NCBI GenBank assembly: GCA_008508345.1
Contig: QNGE01000105.1
Coordinates: 40,702 to 104,701 of the forward strand
Origin: Paragonimus westermani
Lineage: Eukaryota; Platyhelminthes; Trematoda; Plagiorchiida; Troglotrematidae
Length of the DNA stretch: 64,000 bases
Direction of reading: 5' to 3'
The notes under the pieces are model-generated. The model ran no database searches, had not been told where the DNA came from, and saw only the letters and a list, made by a program, of their open reading frames with translations. A program made the translations under genes and the position numbers. The first letter of the stretch is position 1. Every line of letters begins with the position of its first letter. This document shows, in pieces, positions 39,701 through 48,699 of the stretch.

Positions 39701-41748
39701 CATAAAATTTGTTGCAGGTAGAAACTCCGCGTCCGGCCATATTAATTCCTTTCAGACGCCCTATGTTGCTCTCGTTTCACCGTAGTGACAGAGAAAGAGG
39801 TGGAATGGGTGATTAGAAAATGGTTCCATAACGGAAACTCGAGTTGAAAACTAATGCTATATAACTGATTTCTTTGTTACGCGCTATATTCATGAGACAT
39901 ATGTACACATGTATGTAAAATTACATGTTGATTTATGCGTATATATATATATGTTTTTGGAAAACTGCTTTCAGGTCTGTATGAAGCGTACCCATTTCCA
40001 CCATAGATTTGGAATCTTGAAAGCATACGACCGCAATTATGAACGATTTCCACCTAAACAAAATAATGTGTACGGTTATATTAATTATCGTTACAATATT
40101 TTAAATCTCAATTCTCAGGTCTTTAGAATGTGTGCAACCAATCTGCAACTGAATAAATCAGGTGATATGGATTATTACTCATAGGTATGTGTTTTCTTTT
40201 GTAAACTGCATTCACATTTAACCTGCTATACCCAATATGACACCTTTACCATAAATTGTCTTTGCGAGATTTGTTATCGCTAGTTACTCAATAACTTGTA
40301 GCGACTATAATAAATGACATTTTGATAGTCGCATTCATCTGTACATTTTCTATGATTTTGATTTTGTACCTACTCTTGTTGTAGTCAAGCTACCCATTTT
40401 GTAACATCCGTCCCGGGGCTAACACACAACTCGCTCCGTGCCTCGCTAGCTTGACGTGTCTCTCTGTACTCTCTATTTTCCAGGGTCGGTAATAATATAC
40501 GAAGTCAACGCGCTGAGACTTGGCTTTTCACTGTCGATCGATTGTCGATAGTGCTAACTGACAGGGTTGTATTTTGTTGGATCGGTCTTTAGAATGTGTG
40601 CAACCAATCTGCAACTGAATAAATCAGGTGATATGGATTATTACTCATAGGTATGTGTTTTCTTTTGTAAACTGCATTCACATTTAACCTGCTATACCCA
40701 ATATGACACCTTTACCATAAATTGTCTTTGCGAGATTCGTTATCGCTAGTTACTCAATAACTTCAACTGTTTGTTTATGTATTTTTATCCACGTGAACAT
40801 TCACACTACGCTACGCCACTTCACTGAAGTCCTCATTTACAGTGTCCATTCCGTTACCTTGCAGATACTTGTCGCAGGTTCACAGTCTATATGGACAATA
40901 AAGATCAGTGAGCGAGGTCCCGATTGGAACTATCAAGGATGTGCATGCAAAAACGGCAATGTGCTGATCCGAACAACCCTGTTGTAACCTTATGATGACG
41001 AACAGTAAATATGCATGCTCCTTCGATGTTTCAATCGTTTCTGGTTGTATTTGTGCATTGGCGGGTCGCCCATTTGAATATAGAGCACTGTACATGAGAT
41101 AGAACAACGAATAAGGATGAACTGCAAGAATAATGCGTAGTAGTTAAAAGGAGAGAAAAACCACGTGTACGGGTGATGTTTCGCGCGGTACAACCTTCTG
41201 GAGGCCAGCCCCTATTCTGCTGTCATGGACCCCTAGGAGGTTTTAGGTCATACCCGATTTTTACCCATCGTCGGCTCCCAAAAGCCCCCCAGGGGTCATT
41301 TGGGATGTGCTGCCTGGACAAACAGTTCCAACCAAGTTATTCTGCACAACTGAAGAAATATGTACTGGTACACTCTAATGGTTTGTGCCTAGATGTTACT
41401 GCAATTTTCTCAACTAAAACGTAGATAACGGTAAAATTACATTTTTGTTTTGAAGATCTTCGCGAACTTTACGTCTCTCGTCTTCGGAAGCAATGAATGC
41501 CACTGGTTTTCGGATGGACATTAACGTTTCACAAATTTTCTCGTGAATTCCTACCCAGTCGATTTTCTGATGTTCCGTGCCGCTACAGAAGATTGCAATA
41601 TACCACTGAAAACTGCTTACCAGTAATAAGTAACTCGACATATTGAACACTGAAGAAGAGCCGGTTTTCCGCAAACTTCGCATTTGAATTCTGTGTTTTT
41701 TGGGTTAGCTAAGGGGTAAAACGGAAATCCTGGGGGTGGTAAAATCAT
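12652..41748 (-). CDS. ZMYND12: ZMYND12 orthologue: MYND zinc finger and TPR-like protein (7 exons)
   Basis: Joined minus-strand exons 41748-41621, 41582-41441, 24614-24443, 22966-22794, 19070-18578, 14293-14112 and 12786-12652 give one 1,425-nt frame (474 residues plus TAG). All introns are GT-AG and phases agree at every junction. Residues 23-60 form the MYND finger: C23, C26, C34, C37, C43, H47, H56 and C60, with His where many MYND domains have Cys. The rest is helical TPR-like sequence with the family hallmarks AVPAALQ...GL(A/S)SVEL, QAEAYLAQAQW, LNRKLGLLYAAKGDYEAA and IRTAGGYF. In animals ZMYND12 is a cytoplasmic/axonemal adaptor that associates with TTC29 and is required for sperm flagella; that role is inferred here. 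The protein is about 110 residues longer than the human one, mostly from an insertion in exon 5. The start is the ATG at 41748, in frame with PFYPLANP, which resembles the human N-terminus. Confidence 0.92.
12787..14111 (-). other. ZMYND12 intron 6
   Basis: A 1,325-nt GT-AG intron (donor GTGAGTTC, acceptor TTTGCCAG). I see no repeat copy or gene inside. Confidence 0.8.
14112..14293 (-). CDS. ZMYND12: ZMYND12 exon 6 (TPR-like helices)
   Basis: After acceptor GTTTTAG it reads DDAQKAEAEKMLYAIEQYRH and later PDPKVRLLLALSMLNFILDR, the penultimate helix pair of the family. Ends RRSK in phase 0 at AAG|GTGAGT. Confidence 0.9.
14335..14700 (-). mobile_element. tRNA-derived SINE copy with decayed hammerhead
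   Basis: Minus-strand sequence is homologous to the plus copy at 34243-34606. Shared blocks include GGTTGAGCGTTC, GATTTGATAATT, the box A-like GGCGCAGCGG (about 14570-14579) and GAGAGGCTGGCTGGAAAGTCT. It lies in intron 5 of ZMYND12, immediately upstream of exon 6 and in the sense orientation of that gene. Confidence 0.75.
14464..14508 (-). ncRNA. Degenerate hammerhead ribozyme in SINE
   Basis: This 45-nt stretch aligns base for base with the intact motif at 34493-34537. CTGACGA has become TTGACGA, GAAA has become GAAG, and the stem I arms carry wobble or mismatch changes. Loss of the first core C and the last core A should abolish cleavage. Confidence 0.7.
14694..14800 (+). repeat. SINE-associated upstream module, opposite orientation
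   Basis: The plus-strand run TCGGATATTTTGACTTATCT onward, through GTTAACGAGATAGTGACCGTG to TCTCTAGATGA, is collinear with plus-strand 34243-34340. It sits head-to-head with the minus-strand SINE copy that ends near 14700. Confidence 0.5.
14801..18577. other. ZMYND12 intron 5, remaining part
   Basis: Open frames of 60-110 codons occur on both strands without recognisable domains. The pair near 17233-17544 overlaps on both strands and looks non-coding. Nothing else identified. Confidence 0.55.
18578..19070 (-). CDS. ZMYND12: ZMYND12 exon 5 (TPR-like, lineage-specific insertion)
   Basis: Opens with IFYASCEYGTDHIRTAGGYF, which matches the family after the preceding AKD. A Ser/Pro-rich insertion of about 75-80 residues (roughly 241-320, with the Cys cluster CCVPNPPCRSLC) separates the AEVFYAMHKRDEE helix from DSLYARVVDIWSAHL, which are adjacent in the human protein. 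No GT-AG pair that keeps the frame removes it convincingly, so I keep it as coding. Ends in phase 1 at TTAG|GTGAGT. Confidence 0.88.
20565..21065 (+). repeat. Unidentified repeat ending in an (ACT)n tract
   Basis: About 500 bp of clearly higher GC than its surroundings ends in seven ACT units (21041-21063). A GC-rich body with a simple triplet tail is the usual look of a SINE or truncated LINE 3' end. No coding motif is visible. Confidence 0.4.
22370..22485 (+). mobile_element. Old SINE copy with hammerhead remnant
   Basis: The stretch from AATGGCAGAG through GACGGTTG to ATTCTACTGATGAGCTTTAA aligns at nearly constant spacing with the SINE at 34417-34515 (AATGGCGCAG, CACGGTT, GCACTACTGACGAGCTCTAA). 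CTGATGA is a valid core start, but stem II and GAAA are deleted. Confidence 0.4.
22794..22966 (-). CDS. ZMYND12: ZMYND12 exon 4 (TPR-like helices)
   Basis: Encodes LGRLPQAEAYLAQAQWTMLK and LNRKLGLLYAAKGDYEAALE. It completes the split Gly codon from exon 3 and ends AKD in phase 0 at GAT|GTGAGT. Confidence 0.92.
24443..24614 (-). CDS. ZMYND12: ZMYND12 exon 3 (TPR-like helices)
   Basis: Residues 91-147, including GQKLLFQGKPEEAVPAALQC and GLASVELVSPYLILAESSIG, collinear with the human protein without a gap. Acceptor is TTGAAAG|GTC; the donor ATTG|GTACGG leaves phase 1. Confidence 0.92.
27283..27570 (-). mobile_element. RTE/SR2-like LINE, 3' UTR only
   Basis: Minus-strand match to the 3' UTR at 32830-33095, including CAAGGTGTAGGCACCTTGATG-type sequence and GGACGTAGTCATTTTCAGTA. 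It begins on plus with an ATC triplet tail (27283-27303). A severely 5'-truncated insertion. Confidence 0.7.
28550..29356 (+). CDS. Candidate nested gene with micro-introns (5 exons, 5' end unknown)
   Basis: Exons 28550-28710, 28745-28870, 28930-28973, 29016-29101 and 29138-29356 join into one 636-nt frame without internal stops, ending TAG. Phases fit at all four GT-AG introns of 34, 59, 42 and 36 nt. The first exon reads LLQALSHIKTCSVNRQPQIT and then LSFLSGCLPKNDCQFSMEPE; the last ends ASDEEELPVKHDA, an acidic tail. Several donors are good consensus (CAA|GTAAGG). The 34- and 36-nt introns each remove in-frame stops, while the 42-nt one could be retained without a frame change. I recognise no family and found no convincing start codon upstream, so this could be a pseudogene or a chance chain. 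Confidence 0.4.
32150..33100 (+). mobile_element. RTE/SR2-like LINE, RT to 3' tail, internally deleted
   Basis: The reading contains CLRHSQDAGVDLLLGGRLSD followed by the active-site box YVDD (32319-32330 region), then VVDRFVYLGSCIS and GRVYKTTVRAVLLFGSETWP. After VSDY at about 32752 the sequence jumps, at a single N (32754), straight to the 3' UTR (GGCTAATCGAGCTCAGTGGC), so a few hundred bases of C-terminus are missing. It ends with a short ATG-rich tail near 33090. A TAA interrupts the RT frame at FQAA-stop. Confidence 0.75.
34144..34217. repeat. Perfect 27-bp inverted repeat (hairpin)
   Basis: TTACTGATGGGTAGTCGGGG plus ATTTGGT (34144-34170) is exactly reverse-complementary to 34191-34217, separated by a 20-nt loop. 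It sits about 25 bp before the SINE-homologous region. It may be a MITE-like end, a replication-derived fold-back or a processed RNA hairpin; nothing here decides. Confidence 0.85.
34243..34606 (+). mobile_element. tRNA-derived SINE with intact-looking hammerhead
   Basis: It contains a pol III box A (TGGCGCAGTGG, 34420-34430) and a box B-like GAGTTCAAATC (34463-34473) at near-tRNA spacing (32 nt). The hammerhead at 34493-34537 follows, then a unique 3' part. Homologous copies lie at 14335-14700 (minus) and, much decayed, at 22370-22485. Flatworm SINEs of the schistosome SM-alpha type are known to carry hammerheads, so the architecture has precedent; the family itself I cannot name. Confidence 0.8.
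34493..34537 (+). ncRNA. Type I hammerhead ribozyme
   Basis: Stem I is GCACTA (34493-34498) pairing with TAGTGC (34532-34537), 6 perfect pairs. The core CTGACGA is 34499-34505. Stem II is GCTCT/AGAGC with loop AACG (34506-34519). GAAA is 34520-34523. A minimal stem III follows: A34523-T34530 and C34524-G34529 around the palindromic TCGA. The predicted cleavage site is GTC^T after 34531. All invariant core positions are present. The very short stem III is typical of retroelement hammerheads, which often work as dimers. Confidence 0.85.
36150..37085 (+). mobile_element. Decayed RTE/SR2-like LINE 3' region
   Basis: LTCKSRLAYVNLQHLW near 36220 and degenerate following sequence match the KARTVFANLRHLWR block at 32580. 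Near 36840-36945, MRTWRRQMKSFTKELDTVDR and LLGWGPRD match the RTE C-terminus. The 3' UTR (GCGGCTAATCGAACTCAGTGGC) follows to about 37085. Multiple stops and a gap between the two blocks show an old, rearranged copy. Confidence 0.65.
40118..40297 (+). repeat. 180-bp direct repeat, left copy
   Basis: Begins GGTCTTTAGAATGTGTGCAA and ends CAATAACTT. The other copy is 40584-40763; I see one difference (GATTTG versus GATTCG near the end). Confidence 0.9.
40584..40763 (+). repeat. 180-bp direct repeat, right copy
   Basis: Nearly identical to 40118-40297. The 286 bp between the copies (40298-40583) begins GTAGCGACTATAATAAATG, reminiscent of an LTR start once the preceding T is included. It looks like foreign sequence framed by a long duplication. 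Confidence 0.9.
41441..41582 (-). CDS. ZMYND12: ZMYND12 exon 2 (second half of MYND finger)
   Basis: Starts after acceptor TTCTGTAG and completes Cys43, then reads GTEHQKIDWVGIHEKICETL (H47, H56, C60). It ends in phase 0 at AAT|GTAATT. The intron between exons 1 and 2 is only 38 nt (41583-41620), a size typical of 5' introns in flatworms. A longer open reading through the intron exists but would break the finger spacing. Confidence 0.92.
41621..41748 (-). CDS. ZMYND12: ZMYND12 exon 1 (start, first half of MYND finger)
   Basis: Begins MILPPPGFPFYPLANP and reaches KCEVCGKPALLQCSICRVTY, supplying C23, C26, C34 and C37. It ends in phase 2 inside the Cys43 codon at donor TG|GTAAGC. Confidence 0.9.
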
Positions 41749-42139
41749 GATGACCCTGAACTAAGTCAAAATGATGCACTCGGTACTATAACAACAGCTA
41801 TATAAAATAACTCGACTAAACGCACACGTCGTAGAAAAACTAGTCAAACGAAAATAAAGTAATGAAGACCAACATTACGTCGCGAGTGGTGTGTTTATGA
41901 AACCAATAAAGTGGTAAATAACAATAAACTTGCACAGCTGACACACTTTGTTGAGGAAGTGAGTAGACACACCAGTCGGTTCATATTTCTGGCGAGTGGA
42001 GAAGAAAGAGAACTTATTGCTACAAATTGTCTACTTAAAGCGCTATCGTTATCACAGAAGGGTTCAACAGCTCTTCAGTTACTCCTACTGAGCGGATGTT
42101 AGTAACACATCACCCAGTGAAGCTATCCATGAATAACTC

Positions 42140-43110
42140 CTGGCACCATGCTGACTAACCGGATATCGTGTTCGGCAAGTTTTATCCGGCTTTTTATCCG
42201 CCTCGTTATTCTCGTCAATTTCATGAGCTTTGTAGATCAGTCAGCTAGAATGGCAGTTGCCATGGATCTGACTCCTGGCGTTTGTGGCTCTTGCTTGAAG
42301 ACAGTACGGCCTAGCAGAAAAGTCGTGGCCTATGACTTCCGTGACTGCTCGAACTACTGCGAGCGCGGCTGTGAGTTTCCCATAGACTTGCACTTAGGTC
42401 TACGAGACTCACCCACCCTTGCCGCTATATATCGTTGTTCGACTTGCAGACCAAAGAGTCTTAAGGGTAACGTCAACCTCCGAAGTGTGATCACTTTCCC
42501 GAGTTCGCTTGACCTAACCTCATTATCTGCGACGCTGTAAAAGCGGAGTCGCGTTGTTGCAACGGGGAACGCGGATGAAGTTATAATGGGGATTTCTGTG
42601 TTCAACCTAGGCTAGGTAAGGAAGACGAACCCACGCTATGTAGGCTTTGCAAATCTCACCAAGACGGACGCCCACGACCAGTACGTGTCACGCTTGGTCA
42701 GATTGACGACATTGAGGAGGTTCTCTTAACGACTTCTCCTCCACATAGAATCGTTTATTCTTGTCTGAGAGCGAAGTGTAGCTCCCCTTGGATGATCGAG
42801 AAGATCCGACGAACGGGACATGGCAAAATCAGGAATTATCAGTCCAATCAAACGTGCAGTTTGTTTGTAAACCGTGTAGAAGGGCTGAAAAATGCGGATG
42901 CGTTGCCCGCTCACAGACATGACATCAACGAGTGGAAGTTTAATCGAGCCAAACCAAACCTAAGCGTGGGCAAATGCGGAGCATGATCTGCTCAACTCTT
43001 CCAGCGCCCAGTACATCTGAGCTCCATCTCGGCCCCAGACTTTTGCGAATCACCATCCTCACAGAAGATATGTTGCCTACCGTGCTCCAGAAGTGGTGCA
43101 CGCTGGAAAA
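42140..43110 (+). pseudogene. CR1-type LINE ORF1 remnant
   Basis: A frame at 42148-42540 carries a degenerate PHD-like finger: CGSCLKTVRPSRKVVAYDFR, then DCSNYCERGCE and YRCSTCRP. Downstream, in another frame, CRLCKSHQDGRPRPVRVTLG resembles the PRPVRVTL core of CR1-clade ORF1 proteins. Frameshifts and stops separate the blocks. No RT is attached here; it is interrupted downstream by gypsy elements. Confidence 0.45.
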
Positions 43111-43765
43111 CAACTTCCCACCTGAGCTCCGACTTCGTATGCATAGACCAAGGTCTGGAATTGGGAAGCTCGTTAAGGACATATCTTCTAGGGTGACAAA
43201 TGTGGTCAAGAAGGCTAAGTTAACGGATGTTCGGTAATCTTACCACCAGCCGTTTTAAAATCGAAAACAAGCACTTCAAAAGTGTCGCATCGGAAGGCTG
43301 TAGTTTGTATGCAATTTCCCGGCACGTTGTGGGACGCTGCAATCGTGTGTTTGAAGAGCGCCGGTGTAGGTTGAACACTCAGTGCATGTGATTATTTGGG
43401 CCGGCAGTGGGTCTTGAGTATCTATCAGTGATTCTGAAAACACTGTTGCAAAGTGCCAAGGATGCTCTTCTTAAGCCTCACGACGGCACCAAGATAGTGA
43501 ACGTGGCTTACACAAAGGGCACGTCGGAAGTGTGATGCAACGAACAACGCATTTTTAACGTTGGCATTGTGGGGGTAATAAGTATGGCTGCTGCTTCTCA
43601 TCCCAATAGGTAATAACCTGTTTCCATGTTGTTGCCGTGTCTCGTTTGATTTACAGATGCCTTGCGAGTTTGGTTGAGGGAAATCGGTGGTTGTTGCCGG
43701 CCCCTGACTAGGTGGAAAGCCCGGTTCTCGAGTGTGATGAACCCGCTGTTTGTACACATGTACTC

Positions 43766-46700
43766 GTGTAGTGAAGATAGACGGACGCACCATACTACTC
43801 ACACCACTATTCAGTAGCCGCTTGGATCGAAATGATCGCGAGATAAATACGGGAGACATATGGGAAGGATCGTTGAAAGGCAGAATGACATTTAATGGTT
43901 TTCGCCACATGACGGAACTGAGACATGGTGTCCAAAGCGACTGGAGCATCCTCAGAAGTGTGCGGTGTGCAAATGAGTGTTTTTGTTCCTAGTCTCGTTG
44001 AGAGGCTTAAGTAGTGCATTGGTTTCTCCAATAAAACAACCTTTATGTCGTTCGCCTTCTGAATACAAAACACCAAATTTTACTTCGTGTTTGGGCAAAA
44101 AAATTGCTGAGGATGTTTGCCAGGTACAGTCTTTAAATCGCGGTGGGATTACACTTGACACTCGTAGGCATGTCGCTGATCTGCAAGGGTGGGACACTCA
44201 AAATTAGAGAATTCGACTAGCCCATGCAAGTAATAAGAAGACCCGGTACTGGTAGCAGTAAGCAGTTGTTATTCATGAATTGAGACGTCGAATTTATGGA
44301 TGTGCAACGGTATTGAAGAAATCACAACCTGTCATTGGCTGATCCCGTTAGCACGCGCAACATCATAAACTATATGTTAATTGGTGGAATACGAAACAGA
44401 TGAATCGGCGAATAACGGAAGACGCAACACTGAGACCGTTCGTCCAATCCTGATGTTGTATCTTTAACGCGATATTTGCATTGGCCGTTTGTTAGATATT
44501 CTGTTGTGTCGGGGTTTGAATAATAAGTGAATCGGGATTTCCACCACAACCTTCCTGTCTTCTAGAAGCCTCCGCATTCATATTTGCTAATCGTTCTGAT
44601 CTTTTTGGGGAATTGGACTCTTGCAGTACATGGTGTTCTGCCTACTCCATAGCCACTTTTTCAGGGCTTAGAAACTGGATTTGGTCAGCGTGTCTCCACT
44701 GAATGGTGGCATCGCGCAGATCAGTAATTTCTACCACTGTGCTGCCTAGCTGTCGAGTGATCAATCCTTTGGCAGGTCACAAATCGTTCCGACGAAAATA
44801 TATCACATCGTTGAATCTACGCACTGAAGTTGTGCCCTTAGTCGCCATGTTTTAAATAGCACCGCTGGGCTCTGTTTCGTTGTGCAATGGACTGCGTTCC
44901 TATACTAAAGCAGAAAGTTCAGCAAATGTTTCAGGATCAGTGGACCTCACGGCACTTCTAAGCGTTTTCACCAGATTTTCTGCGGCCCCGTTTGAACAGG
45001 AATGCCGACGTGCCATTCCCAATTGACGACACCGATGCTGTCAAGCCACTGTTTCATTTCAGCGGAACAAAATTGTGACCCGTTATCTGTCACCAGGACC
45101 TGCGGAATGCCTTCATGACTAAAACATTTACGAAATACTTGCATGGCAAATGCCGTGGAGGGAGAGGTTGAAATAAATATTTCTGGCCACCGTGAGTATG
45201 AAGCAATCAAAACCAGAAGGTGACAGTGTTGTAACCCTTGACTCAGTACGCTGGTTCGTCCACGATATAATAAGACGATTGATGGGAAAGCATGTTCTGC
45301 TCCTTGATGTAATTAACACGGCAGCCTTGGTCCCGAAAATGCGCGGCGGTCCCCGTAAATTGCGCCCAAGGCAAACCAAAAGACGGGTGCAAAAAGCAAC
45401 CTTGTTCTGCCTTGAAACGTGTGTGACAAGGAGAAAAATGGCATGGTATTTATAAGATGCATAGTGACTTACCAACATTCTCGAATCAGAAAAGCCGAAG
45501 GATAGACGTCAAAATAAGTAGTTGAGGTCACTAAGCCATCAATGAGCGTAGCGGAATAAAGGGCAAACAAGGGAAAAACTAGCGGAGGTCACCTCTCGAA
45601 TGTTGACGACACTTCCGCCTATTGCGATTGGATAGGATTCTTTTCTCGAGTAACGAGGCAGTTTTGGACGGAACAAAATGGGTTTCTCTGACAGATAGTT
45701 ACCAGTAGTTTGTCCACATTTGTTTGCGTTCACCCGCCGCTATGTTAGGTAGATGTAGGGTCAAGGTGTCAAATTCTTTGGCTCTGTCCTTATTTTGTGG
45801 AGGCACAAGCGGCAGTTCATTACAATGCTCTTGATATCTGAGTTTATCTCCCGCCACCCACATATCTGTCGAGGCAGGGTTTCATTTTCTCCACGCCCAG
45901 GTGACCCTTATGCAAGTCCTCTAATGCCGTCTTTCGTGGCGGTGATGGAATGACCAATTGATCTCTCCGACACAGCACACCATCAGGTTGTATTGATAAC
46001 TCCTCTCGGTTCTGGAATAATACTGGGTGTTTCTTCCTAATATTTGACGACCAACCCTTGGTCATCGCGGCAGGTACCGTGCCATAATAGTTTCTAGTTG
46101 TCTTGATCAAGTCCTCTCGGTTTATTGGAATAGCTGGCGAAGCAAGCAAACAAGCTTCAGCGGCTGAAAAACTGGAATACCGTGATAAAAAAAAATCCGC
46201 CTGAGGAATCTGTTTACCACGGACGATGAACGATTTTATAGTCGTATGCTGCTAGAACTAGACTCCATCGCTGTGTTATTGCCGCTGATGATTTGCAATT
46301 GATTTGTGGAGGTCAAATTAATAATGTAGAGCTTGGTGATCAGTAACACTTTTGAATCTAATACCAAACAAATATGTATGCGGCCTCCTGACGGCCCAGT
46401 GGACTGCTAACGCCTCTTTTTTTGTTTGTGAATATCCTTTCTCAGCCTTATTCGGCAAACTTGATATACAAATGATCGGATATCCCTCCTGTTCCAACAC
46501 AGCACCACTGCCAACACTGGATGCATCGGTGATCAGCGTGGTAACTTTGGACGTAGTAAATGAGGCTGACACCGGCCTTTCAATCACAACTTTCATTAAT
46601 TCACCCAGAAGAATTTCTTCTTCTCAAGTCCAAGTCCATATTTCTGCTGACTGAACCGCAAACAACGGTTGTGCTTCGTCGAAAATTTTCGGATAAAACG

Positions 46701-47024
46701 AGAATAGTATTGCAAACATCCCGTTATTGATCGCAGCCCATCCTGGTCTGTTAGCGATGTAATGGTAACCAAAGGTTTGTACCGTTCAGGGTCCGGCCTA
46801 TGTTCTCTATCACATATGGTAAAACCAAGTAAACTCAGCTCTCGCACTTGGAACACGCACTTAGAGGGCTTTATGGCTATACCCTTATCCCTGACTCGTT
46901 CCAGAAGTTAAAGCAACCTCTTATCATGCTCCCCTGCATTGTCGGCGTACATGATTACATCATCTTGATAAGCGCGCACTCCTGGTAAATCGGTAATTAC
47001 TTCATCAATCGCAGCCTGGAATAT
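43766..47024. repeat. 3,259-bp duplicate of 47855-51113
   Basis: Every segment compared between 43766-47024 and 47855-51113 is identical at a constant offset of 4,089 bp, including all stops and frameshifts. It covers the LTR-like start TGTAGTGAAG, the 3' LTR of the minus-strand gypsy and its integrase, RNase H and part of RT (YQDD at 46959-46970). It ends exactly at a run of Ns. See the finding on likely misassembly. Confidence 0.9.
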
Positions 47025-47044
47025 NNNNNNNNNNNNNNNNNNNN
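47025..47044. other. Assembly gap (20 N)
   Basis: Twenty consecutive Ns interrupt the duplicate gypsy within its RT. The sequence after the gap belongs to a different, plus-strand gypsy. Confidence 0.99.
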
Positions 47045-47856
47045 GCAAGCACGGTGTGCAGGGCTGTGATGGAGCACATCATAGCGGATCACGGAATACC
47101 GCGAAGCATATTGACTGATCAAGGCCCCTGCTTTGAAAGTGAGGAGTTTCGGAACAGTTTGAAGCGTTTGAAACTCAAGTAAATACGCACAACTCCATAC
47201 CATCATCAATCAAACGGATTGACGGAGAGGAACAATCGCGCAATCAAGGAACGGTTGACTGCGAAAGGGCGAAGCTGGGAAGAAACGTTACCGTTGATTT
47301 TGTTGGCCCACCGCTGTTCGCCCCAAAGGGACAACGAAAAAGTCGCCATTCGAGCTAACGTATGGGCGCGTACCACACTTGCCAGTCGATCAGGAGATTG
47401 GTTTTTGGGGAGACCGACGAATGAGCACGCATGAATTAGCCGAAGACCGGAGATCGGTCAACCGGAACTTGAAAATCACACAATAAGCTTCTATGGAGCA
47501 GTCAACTGCGAGGTTATCGGGTCGAAGGACTGTGTTTGAACCTGGATCTAAGGTCAAGTACCGAGACGGGCGGAGCGCGGGGGCAACAGGACCCGGATCT
47601 CGGAAGTTGCTGGCAAAGTGGAGGGGACCGTATGTAGTAGTTGAATGTCGTGGCCCAGTTTATCTGATAAAGAATGAGAAAAATCAACATTGAGTGCACG
47701 GAAGCCTACTTTGTGGATGGTACGACACTCCGATCAGGAGAGAACGCCCACCAGATGTGTCAACAGCACCGAGGCCAGCACGCAGATAATCGAGAGAACG
47801 AAAGGAACCCGGAAGCGTTTTGTTACTACTGGAACAATCTTTGAGGAGTGAGGAGT
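47045..47856 (+). mobile_element. Ty3/gypsy element, integrase 3' half and polypurine tract
   Basis: The frame reads VMEHIIADHGIPRSILTDQG (second catalytic Asp), then YHHQSNGLTERNNRAIKERL (catalytic Glu). A later block, LLAKWRGPYVVVECRGPVYL, is a GPY/F chromatin-binding module at the integrase C-terminus. An in-frame TAA after LKRLKLK and a frameshift after HRCSPQR break the gene. The purine-rich GAGGAGTGAGGAG at the end, just before TGTAGTGAAG, looks like the polypurine tract preceding a 3' LTR. The gag, protease, RT and RNase H parts are not in the window. Confidence 0.75.
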
Positions 47857-48278
47857 GTAGTGAAGATAGACGGACGCACCATACTACTCACACCACTATT
47901 CAGTAGCCGCTTGGATCGAAATGATCGCGAGATAAATACGGGAGACATATGGGAAGGATCGTTGAAAGGCAGAATGACATTTAATGGTTTTCGCCACATG
48001 ACGGAACTGAGACATGGTGTCCAAAGCGACTGGAGCATCCTCAGAAGTGTGCGGTGTGCAAATGAGTGTTTTTGTTCCTAGTCTCGTTGAGAGGCTTAAG
48101 TAGTGCATTGGTTTCTCCAATAAAACAACCTTTATGTCGTTCGCCTTCTGAATACAAAACACCAAATTTTACTTCGTGTTTGGGCAAAAAAATTGCTGAG
48201 GATGTTTGCCAGGTACAGTCTTTAAATCGCGGTGGGATTACACTTGACACTCGTAGGCATGTCGCTGATCTGCAAGGG
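47857..48278 (+). mobile_element. Probable 3' LTR of the plus-strand gypsy (first part)
   Basis: Begins TGTAGTGAAGATAGACGG immediately after a polypurine tract, contains GATAAATAC (TATA-like) and CCAATAAAAC (poly(A) signal near 48118). It is interrupted at 48278 by the minus-strand gypsy. The same start recurs at 43768 directly after unrelated flank, as expected for a 5' LTR. The LTR's own 3' end is uncertain; ATTACA near 48243 is a candidate. Confidence 0.5.
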
Positions 48279-48637
48279 TGGGACACTCAAAATTAGAGAA
48301 TTCGACTAGCCCATGCAAGTAATAAGAAGACCCGGTACTGGTAGCAGTAAGCAGTTGTTATTCATGAATTGAGACGTCGAATTTATGGATGTGCAACGGT
48401 ATTGAAGAAATCACAACCTGTCATTGGCTGATCCCGTTAGCACGCGCAACATCATAAACTATATGTTAATTGGTGGAATACGAAACAGATGAATCGGCGA
48501 ATAACGGAAGACGCAACACTGAGACCGTTCGTCCAATCCTGATGTTGTATCTTTAACGCGATATTTGCATTGGCCGTTTGTTAGATATTCTGTTGTGTCG
48601 GGGTTTGAATAATAAGTGAATCGGGATTTCCACCACA
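48279..48637 (-). repeat. 3' LTR of the minus-strand gypsy
   Basis: 359 bp matching 52796-53186. Read on the minus strand it follows the purine-rich AGAAGACAGGAAGGT, a plausible polypurine tract. An identical copy is at 44190-44548 in the duplicate. Confidence 0.85.
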
Positions 48638-48699
48638 ACCTTCCTGTCTTCTAGAAGCCTCCGCATTCATATTTGCTAATCGTTCTGATCTTTTTGGGG

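Larger units (their letters stand above)
24615..41440 (-). other. ZMYND12 intron 2 (16.8 kb)
   Basis: GT-AG intron between the MYND and TPR parts of the gene. Within it lie an RTE tail (27.3 kb), a candidate nested gene (28.5-29.4 kb), an RTE copy (32.2-33.1 kb), a hairpin and a hammerhead SINE (34.1-34.6 kb), another RTE copy (36.1-37.1 kb) and a 180-bp duplication (40.1 and 40.6 kb). In 24.6-27.2, 29.4-32.1 and 37.1-40.1 kb I see no other recognisable feature. The 37441-38472 interval has coherent-looking frames broken by stops, possibly an old retroelement. Confidence 0.85.

Noticed and set aside
41583..41683. Continuous frame through intron 1 of ZMYND12 (an MRSLRKTG start)
   Set aside because: It reads exon 1 out of frame. 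The spliced model restores all MYND ligands and the family spacing.
48041..48286. Minus-strand frame with CFIGETNALLKPLNETRNK, like a GIY-YIG motif
   Set aside because: It lies within a probable LTR, lacks the preceding Cys-rich lead and following helix pattern, and is best explained by chance.
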